DNA from: Pseudomonadota bacterium
GTDB lineage: Bacteria > Pseudomonadota > Gammaproteobacteria > Xanthomonadales > Rhodanobacteraceae
Assembly: GCA_023412995.1 (NCBI GenBank)
Contig: JAEZQS010000368.1
Coordinates: 1 to 18,335, forward strand
Reading direction: 5' to 3'
Length of the DNA: 18,335 bases
In this document: piece after piece, positions 14,058 to 18,335 of the stretch
Layout: each line of letters starts with the position of its first letter
Numbering within the stretch: the stretch's first letter is position 1
The notes under the pieces: generated by a model
Databases searched by the model: none
Seen by the model: only the letters and a program-made list of their open reading frames with translations
Told to the model about the DNA's origin: nothing
Program-made: the position numbers and the translations under genes

Positions 14058-14127
14058 CCCGGAGGGATTCGAACCCCCGACCACTGCCTTCGGAGGGCAG
14101 TACTCTATCCAGCTGAGCTACGGGCGC
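14051..14127 (-). tRNA. tRNA-Arg (anticodon CCG)
   Basis: A 77-nt cloverleaf read on the minus strand. The acceptor stem is GCGCCCG with CGGGCGC, discriminator G and an encoded CCA. D stem GCTC/GAGT, anticodon stem CTGCC/GGCAG with the loop CTCCGAA giving anticodon CCG, a 5-nt variable region TGGTC, and a T-arm with TTCGAAT all fit. It decodes CGG, a useful codon at this GC content. It lies 41 bp downstream of the permease gene and converges on the debranching gene. No integrase or repeated 3' end copy is visible nearby, so it is not used as an attachment site in this window. Confidence 0.97.
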
Positions 14128-14168
14128 GTGCGGACGGCGATTCTCGCACGAAACCCGCGCGCGACGCG

Positions 14169-15629
14169 CTAGCGCCGGGCCGGCGCCGCCGCGGCGCCCT
14201 GCCGCCCGAGGCGGCTGTGGCGGATGCCGTAGCCGAAGTACAGCGCCAGGCCGAACGCCATCCAGATCAGGAAGCGCTCCCAGGTGATCGGCGGCAGCTG
14301 CGAGATCAGCCACAGCGAGAAGCCGATGCCCACCAGTGGCACCAGCGGCACCCACGGCGTGCGGAAGGCACGCGGAACGTCGGGACGGCGGTGGCGCAGC
14401 ACGATGATCGAGGCGCAGATCACCACGAACGCCGAGAGCGTGCCGATGTTGACCAGCTCGGCCAGCTCGCCGATCGGCAGCGCGCCGGCGGCAAGGCCGG
14501 TCAGCACCCCGAGGATCAGGGTTGGCCGGTGCGGGGTGCCGTAGCGCGGGTGCACCTTGGCGAACCAGGCCGGCAGCAGCCCGTCGCGCGCCAGCGCGAA
14601 CCAGATCCGCGCCGCCGCCAGCATGAAGGCGAACACCACGCTGATGATGCCGGCGACCGCCGCAACCGAGATCGCCACGCCCACCCAGTCGAGCCCGAGC
14701 GCCTGGAACGCGTTGGAAACCGGCGCGTCGTTGGCGAGCGTCGCGTACGGCACGATGCCGGTCAGCACCAGCGAGATGGTCAGGTACAGCGCCATCGAGA
14801 CGCCCAGCGAGAGCAGCACCGCGCGCGGCAGGTCGCGCTGCGGATCCTTCGATTCCTCCGCCGCGGTGGTCAGGGTGTCGTAACCGAACACGGCGAAGAA
14901 CACCACGGCGGCGGCGGTGACCACGCCGTTGAAGCCGAAGTGGCTGACGCCGTCCGCATCGACCACCACGGGGGGAATGAACGGGTGCCAGTTCGCCGGG
15001 TCGATGTAGAACACGCCGACGCCGATGACCAGCGCCACGCCGGCGATCTTGATTGCCACGATGACCGTGTTGAAGCGCGCGCCCCATTGCGTGCGCACCG
15101 TGAGGAGCGCGGCGACGGCAAGCGCCACGGCGGCGGCGATGACGTTGAAGACGCGTCCTTCGCCGGTGCCCATCGCGCCCTGCGCCCACACCGGCAGGGC
15201 GAAGCCCGCCGCCTCGAACAGATCCTGCAGGTAGCCCGACCAGCCGCTGGCGACGGCGGCGACGATCAGCGCGTATTCGAGCAGCAGGTCCCAGCCGATC
15301 AGCCAGCCTACGCCTTCGCCGAGCACCGCGTAGCCATAGGTGTAGGCGCTGCCCGTGACCGGGATCATGCCGGCGAACTCGGCGTAGCACAGGGCCGCCG
15401 CCGCGCTGGCGATGCCGGCAATCACGAAGGCGAGCGCCACCGCGGGACCGGCATTGGCCGCCGCCTGCTGCCCGGCCAGCACGAAGATGCCGACGCCGAT
15501 GATGCCGCCGAGGCCGATCGCGGTGAGCTGCCAGACGCCGAGGGTGCGGCGGAAATCGCGCCGCTCGCCGGCTTCGGCCTGCAGCTGTTCGATGGTCTTG
15601 TGGCGCGTGAGTTGCGCGATCAGGCTCAT
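14169..15629 (-). CDS. APC-superfamily amino acid permease
   Basis: A 486-residue inner-membrane transporter of the amino acid-polyamine-organocation superfamily, closest in look to the cationic amino acid transporter (CAT/YfnA) group. The first helix holds the family motif GLGGIIGVGIFVLAG (39-53), with CYAEFAGMIPVTGSAYTY following in the next helices; about 12 hydrophobic segments are present, and the loop FGYDTLTTAAEESKDPQRDLPRA is the characteristic one before the central helices. The start ATG at 15629 has GGGGGAG six nt upstream. Substrate is unproven. It is divergent from the secreted-protein gene and ends 41 bp before tRNA-Arg. Confidence 0.92.
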   Translation of the reverse strand: MSLIAQLTRHKTIEQLQAEAGERRDFRRTLGVWQLTAIGLGGIIGVGIFVLAGQQAAANAGPAVALAFVIAGIASAAAALCYAEFAGMIPVTGSAYTYGYAVLGEGVGWLIGWDLLLEYALIVAAVASGWSGYLQDLFEAAGFALPVWAQGAMGTGEGRVFNVIAAAVALAVAALLTVRTQWGARFNTVIVAIKIAGVALVIGVGVFYIDPANWHPFIPPVVVDADGVSHFGFNGVVTAAAVVFFAVFGYDTLTTAAEESKDPQRDLPRAVLLSLGVSMALYLTISLVLTGIVPYATLANDAPVSNAFQALGLDWVGVAISVAAVAGIISVVFAFMLAAARIWFALARDGLLPAWFAKVHPRYGTPHRPTLILGVLTGLAAGALPIGELAELVNIGTLSAFVVICASIIVLRHRRPDVPRAFRTPWVPLVPLVGIGFSLWLISQLPPITWERFLIWMAFGLALYFGYGIRHSRLGRQGAAAAPARR

Positions 15630-15655
15630 GGCCGCTCCCCCGGTGGCGAAGCCGG

Positions 15656-15661
15656 ATCATA
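15656..15661 (-). promoter_or_regulatory. Possible -10 element of the permease gene
   Basis: TATGAT on the minus strand, five of six consensus positions, 26 nt ahead of the start codon. Transcription would start near 15649, giving a leader of about 20 nt that still contains the ribosome-binding site. The -35 region is not convincing. Confidence 0.45.
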
Positions 15662-15740
15662 GCGGCAACGGCGGCCGCGCCGGCCAGCCGCGGGCCCGGC
15701 GCGACGGCGTCGATCCTGCCGGGTGGCGGCACCATCCTGA

Positions 15741-15746
15741 TAGACT
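15741..15746 (+). promoter_or_regulatory. Possible -10 element of the secreted-protein gene
   Basis: TAGACT on the plus strand, 36 nt before the ATG at 15783, within the 153-bp divergent spacer. The same hexamer stands just before the gene starting at 18169. No good -35 match at 16-18 bp spacing. Confidence 0.4.
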
Positions 15747-15782
15747 CGCGCCGCCCGCTCGCGCGATTGCCGGAGACCCCCC

Positions 15783-16313
15783 ATGCGCCTGTTCGCCCGT
15801 CTTCCCGCGGCCCTCGCGGTGCTGGCCCTGCTGACGGTCGGCAGCGGCCTCGCCGCCCAGGAGAAAGCCGTCTCCTCGCTCGAAAAGACCATGGGCAGCG
15901 AGCGCTTCCGCGCGGCCGGCCTGGACCAGCAGACACCCGAACAGCTGCAGGTGCTGGAGGAATGGATCCGCGAGAACGGCGGCGAGCTGGCGGCTGGCCT
16001 GCCGGCATCGGAGGCGAAGACCGCCAGCGCCGTCACCGAGCGGCACAGCTGGTTCGGCCGCCGCGCCAAGGTCGATACCGGCGAGGACGGCACCGTGCGC
16101 AGCCGCATCGCCGGCGCGTTCGGCGGCTGGAACCCGGGCAGCGTGCTGGTGCTGGAGAACGGCCAGAAGTGGCGCATCAAGGGCGGCAGCGCGCTCTACA
16201 TCGGCAAGATCATCGACAGCCCGGCCGTGACGGTGTCCTCCGGCCTGCTGGGCGGCTGGAACCTGCAGGTGGAAGGCTACAACACGACGGCGCGCGTGGT
16301 GCCGGCCAACTGA
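15783..16313 (+). CDS. Secreted protein of unknown function
   Basis: A 176-residue protein with a Sec signal peptide (basic start, hydrophobic core LPAALAVLALLTVGSG, probable cleavage after LAA near residue 25). Residues about 30-70 look helical and contain FRAAGLDQQTPEQLQVLEEW, a motif style seen at the start of other small exported proteins. Residues about 85-176 look beta-rich and carry GGWN twice (114-117 and 157-160) around VLVLENGQKWRIKGGS, suggesting a small SH3-like or barrel domain. There are no cysteines and no recognisable catalytic motif. GGAG lies seven nt before the ATG. It stands alone between two divergent or convergent genes. Periplasmic location is likely; function is unknown. 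Confidence 0.85.
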   Translation: MRLFARLPAALAVLALLTVGSGLAAQEKAVSSLEKTMGSERFRAAGLDQQTPEQLQVLEEWIRENGGELAAGLPASEAKTASAVTERHSWFGRRAKVDTGEDGTVRSRIAGAFGGWNPGSVLVLENGQKWRIKGGSALYIGKIIDSPAVTVSSGLLGGWNLQVEGYNTTARVVPAN

Positions 16314-16315
16314 TC

Positions 16316-16332
16316 GCCGGCGCGGCGCCGGC
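16316..16332. repeat. GC-rich hairpin after the secreted-protein gene
   Basis: GCCGGCG (16316-16322) pairs with CGCCGGC (16326-16332) around CGG, starting 2 bp after the stop codon at 16313. No T-tract follows, so it could stabilise the 3' end or assist factor-dependent termination, but may be only GC-rich chance. Confidence 0.35.
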
Positions 16333-16384
16333 TGGCGCTCGCGGCGGCACCGCTCCTGCGCAATCCGGTGCGCCCCTGTCGCAA

Positions 16385-18028
16385 CTAGCGCAGCTTGGTC
16401 GCGCGGCGCGCCGCCAGCGTGCCCGGCGGAGCGAACGTGTCGGCGCGCGCATCGCGCCAGAAGCGCTGGAACACGACGTGTTCGGGCACGCTCCCGCCCA
16501 GCAGCGCGCCCGGCTCCACGAAGGAGTACAGCGTCGCCAGCGAACGCACCTTGTTCGAGGAGATGCGGCGGATCACGTGTTCCGGCCCCAGTTCCGACGG
16601 ATGCGTGAGGCCGGCGGCCTGGATCAGGTCACGCAGCGCCTTCAGCGTGTTCTCGTGGAAGGTCGCCACGCGCGCCGCCTTGTCCGGCACGTCGAGCTTC
16701 ATCCAGCGGCTGCCGTCCTGGGTCGCGATGCCGGTGGGGCAGCGGTCGGTGTGGCAGCTTTGCGACTGGATGCAACCGAGTGCGAACATGAAGCCGCGCG
16801 CGGCATTGCACCAGTCGGCGCCCAGCGCCAAGGTCCGCGCAAGGTCCATCGCGGTGATCACCTTGCCGCTGGCGCCGATGCGGATGTCGCCGCGAAGGTC
16901 CAGTCCGACCAGCGTGTTGTGCACCAGCAGGAGCGCCTCGCGAAGAGGTGCGCCGACATGGTCGCTGAATTCGAGCGGCGCGGCGCCGGTGCCGCCTTCC
17001 CCGCCGTCGACGACGATGAAGTCGGGCAGGAGGCCGGTCGTGCGCATTGCCTTGGCGATGCCGAACCATTCCCACGGATGGCCGATGGCGAGCTTGAAGC
17101 CGGTCGGCTTGCCGCCCGACAGATCGCGCAGGCGGGCAATGAAGCGCAGCAGCCCCTCGGGCGTGTCGAAGGTGGAATGGCGCGCGGGCGAAATGCAGTC
17201 CTCGCCCATCGGCACGCCGCGCGTCGCCGAAATCTCCGCGCTCACCTTGGGTGCGGGCAGCACGCCGCCGTGGCCGGGCTTGGCGCCCTGCGACAGCTTG
17301 AGTTCGATCATCTTCACCTGCGGCAGCAGCGCCTTCTCGACGAAACGCTCCTCGCTGAAGAGGCCGGCACGTTCGCACGCGCCGAAGTAGCCCGATCCCA
17401 GTTCCCAGACGATGTCGCCGCCGTTCTCGCGGTGATAGGCCGAGAGCGACCCTTCCCCCGTGTCGTGGTAGAAGCCGCCGCGCCGCGCACCCTCGTTGAG
17501 CGCACGCACCGCATTCGGCGAAATCGAACCGAAGCTCATCGCCGAGATGTTGAACACGCTGGCCGAATACGGCTGCCGGCAGGCCGGCCCGCCGACCGCC
17601 ACGCGGAAATCGTGGTCCTCCACGACGGCCGGGGCGATGGAATGGTTGATCCACTCGTAGCGTTCGGCATAGACATCGAGCTCGGTGCCGAACGGCCGCA
17701 CGTCGAGCAGGTTCTTCGCGCGCTGCTTCACCAGCGCGCGCTGCACGTGCGAGAAGGGCACTTCCTCGTTGTCCGATTCCACGATGTACTGGCGCAGCAT
17801 CGGCCGCACCGCCTCGAAGAAGAAGCGGATGTGGCACAGCACCGGGTAGTTGCGCCGCAGCGTCGAGCGCACCTGCAACAGGTCGCTGATGCCAAGGAGG
17901 ACCAGTGCGCCGGCCACGAGCGCGAGCACCTGCATGCCGTGGCTGCTGCGCCAGTGGGCGGCTGCCCAGGCGAACGCCACCACGCACAGCGCGAGCGCCA
18001 GGTAGCGCAGCGGGAACCTGAAGTTCAT
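16385..18028 (-). CDS. Membrane-anchored FMN-binding glutamate-synthase-like protein
   Basis: A 547-residue protein with the FMN/glutamate-synthase central domain (GltB-like, PF01645 type) but lacking the glutaminase domain of true GltB. Two hydrophobic helices at 7-24 and 32-50 should anchor it, with the catalytic barrel following. Barrel landmarks: FNISAMSFGSISPNAVRALNEGA, GEGSLSAYH, KLSQGAKPGHGG (245-255), VVDGGEGGTGAAP (339-351). The 3Fe-4S cysteines of the family are kept as C419-x5-C425-x4-C430 followed by PTGIATQ. GGAGGA lies just upstream of the ATG at 18028. No gltD or glutaminase gene is adjacent, so its electron donor and ammonia source are unknown; it may act on another substrate. 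Confidence 0.92.
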   Translation of the reverse strand: MNFRFPLRYLALALCVVAFAWAAAHWRSSHGMQVLALVAGALVLLGISDLLQVRSTLRRNYPVLCHIRFFFEAVRPMLRQYIVESDNEEVPFSHVQRALVKQRAKNLLDVRPFGTELDVYAERYEWINHSIAPAVVEDHDFRVAVGGPACRQPYSASVFNISAMSFGSISPNAVRALNEGARRGGFYHDTGEGSLSAYHRENGGDIVWELGSGYFGACERAGLFSEERFVEKALLPQVKMIELKLSQGAKPGHGGVLPAPKVSAEISATRGVPMGEDCISPARHSTFDTPEGLLRFIARLRDLSGGKPTGFKLAIGHPWEWFGIAKAMRTTGLLPDFIVVDGGEGGTGAAPLEFSDHVGAPLREALLLVHNTLVGLDLRGDIRIGASGKVITAMDLARTLALGADWCNAARGFMFALGCIQSQSCHTDRCPTGIATQDGSRWMKLDVPDKAARVATFHENTLKALRDLIQAAGLTHPSELGPEHVIRRISSNKVRSLATLYSFVEPGALLGGSVPEHVVFQRFWRDARADTFAPPGTLAARRATKLR

Positions 18029-18063
18029 GCCTTCCTCCAGCGTGCGCGGCGCATCCCGCGCAG

Positions 18064-18083
18064 TAGCCGAGCATAGCCGAGCA
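18064..18083. repeat. Perfect 10-bp tandem duplication in a divergent promoter region
   Basis: TAGCCGAGCA occurs twice back to back (18064-18073 and 18074-18083), 36 bp upstream of the glutamate-synthase-like gene. Read on the minus strand it contains TATGCT at 18075-18070, a possible -10 box. A 10-bp period equals one helical turn, so a protein could meet both units on the same face. Confidence 0.7.
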
Positions 18084-18156
18084 CGCCACGACGGACGGTG
18101 CCGTCAACTCCACCCGCGGCAACGCCTCGATGCGCCCACCCGCGGGCACGGGTCGC

Positions 18157-18162
18157 TAGACT
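18157..18162 (+). promoter_or_regulatory. Possible -10 element directly before the edge gene
   Basis: TAGACT on the plus strand ends 6 nt before the ATG at 18169. Initiation at the usual distance would place the transcript start at or beside the start codon. No convincing -35 box. Confidence 0.4.
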
Positions 18163-18168
18163 TGCAGG

Positions 18169-18335
18169 ATGGAAGAGAGCGACACCCCCAAGCCCCCGCG
18201 CCGCCGCAAGCCGCCATCGCCACCCGACGCGAATGCCGCCGACGCCGCTGCACCGGCGCCTAAGCGCCGGCGTGCCGCGGCAACCGGGGTTCCCGCGGAC
18301 AGCGAGGGCGACGCGGAAAAGCGGCCCCGCCGCCG
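18169..18335 (+). CDS. Partial gene: basic, Pro/Ala-rich N-terminus (cut by window edge)
   Basis: An ATG at 18169 opens a frame that stays open to the right edge (55 full codons). The peptide begins MEESDTPKPPRRRKPPSPP and continues with alternating KRRR-type basic clusters and Ala/Pro/Asp stretches (PAPKRRRAAATG, EGDAEKRPRR). This looks like a disordered, nucleic-acid-binding style N-terminal extension; the folded domain would lie outside the window, so no function is assigned. The start has only GCAGG directly ahead of it and a TAGACT box 6 nt away, which fits a leaderless or nearly leaderless mRNA. It is divergent from the glutamate-synthase-like gene. The next 5' sequence is non-coding in appearance. 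Confidence 0.6.
   Translation, partial: MEESDTPKPPRRRKPPSPPDANAADAAAPAPKRRRAAATGVPADSEGDAEKRPRR

Noticed and set aside
14051..14127. tRNA-Arg as a genomic-island attachment site
   Set aside because: No integrase, no second copy of the tRNA 3' end and no foreign-looking genes are seen on either side.
14217..15662. Plus-strand open frame over the permease gene
   Set aside because: The minus-strand frame gives a clear 12-helix permease; this frame is Arg/His/Gln-rich without structure.
15767..18076. Plus-strand open frame spanning the secreted-protein and glutamate-synthase-like genes
   Set aside because: It overlaps a signal-peptide protein in another frame and an intact enzyme on the other strand; no recognisable domain.
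18102..18107. TTGACG on the minus strand as a -35 box for the glutamate-synthase-like gene
   Set aside because: The nearest -10 candidate, TATGCT at 18075-18070, is 26 bp away, which is too far.

Overview
The window is GC-rich bacterial chromosome, densely coding on both strands, with ordinary housekeeping and envelope genes. No integrase, transposase, CRISPR array, phage gene or restriction/defence gene was seen. The gene set suggests a gammaproteobacterium near the Xanthomonadales (Lysobacterales): a long one-chain QueF, ZapE, an AcpH-type ACP phosphodiesterase, an NADP isocitrate dehydrogenase of E. coli type, and a membrane-anchored cytochrome c5. That placement is inferred from gene content and style, not from a marker-gene tree.

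Layout, left to right. (1) 12-971 (-): an exported lipoprotein with a methyltransferase fold. (2) 1194-1364 (+): a 56-residue DUF1328 membrane protein, facing icd (1432-2691, -) across a shared hairpin terminator. (3) 2915-3859 (+): a DegV-family lipid-binding protein. A hairpin-rich convergent spacer follows, holding the terminator of the next minus-strand block. (4) 9092 down to 3994 (-): alpha/beta hydrolase, zapE, ArnT-like glycosyltransferase and queF, each joined to the next by a 4-nt start/stop overlap. After an 82-bp gap come a LysM protein and a Thr/Pro-rich lipoprotein. (5) 9207-9803 (+): acpH, convergent with a cytochrome c5-like gene (9856-10386, -). (6) A 339-bp divergent spacer, then a GT4 glycosyltransferase and a glycogen-debranching-type glycosidase (10726-14012, +), probably one operon. 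(7) tRNA-Arg(CCG) and an APC-family amino acid permease (both -). (8) A secreted protein of unknown function (15783-16313, +). (9) A membrane-anchored, FMN-binding glutamate-synthase-like protein (16385-18028, -). (10) The first 55 codons of a basic, Pro/Ala-rich protein that runs off the right edge.

The best-supported functional units are the tightly overlapped hydrolase-zapE-GT-queF operon, whose products work in unrelated processes, and the GT4/debranching pair, which suggests making and trimming an alpha-glucan or glucoside. I did not find a clear novel multi-gene system. The items most worth checking are two possibly leaderless transcripts, a tRNA whose trailer can pair with its own CCA end, mutually exclusive hairpins near position 3930, an orphan glutamate-synthase-like protein with an intact Fe-S motif and a membrane anchor, and an exported protein that keeps a SAM-methyltransferase fold.
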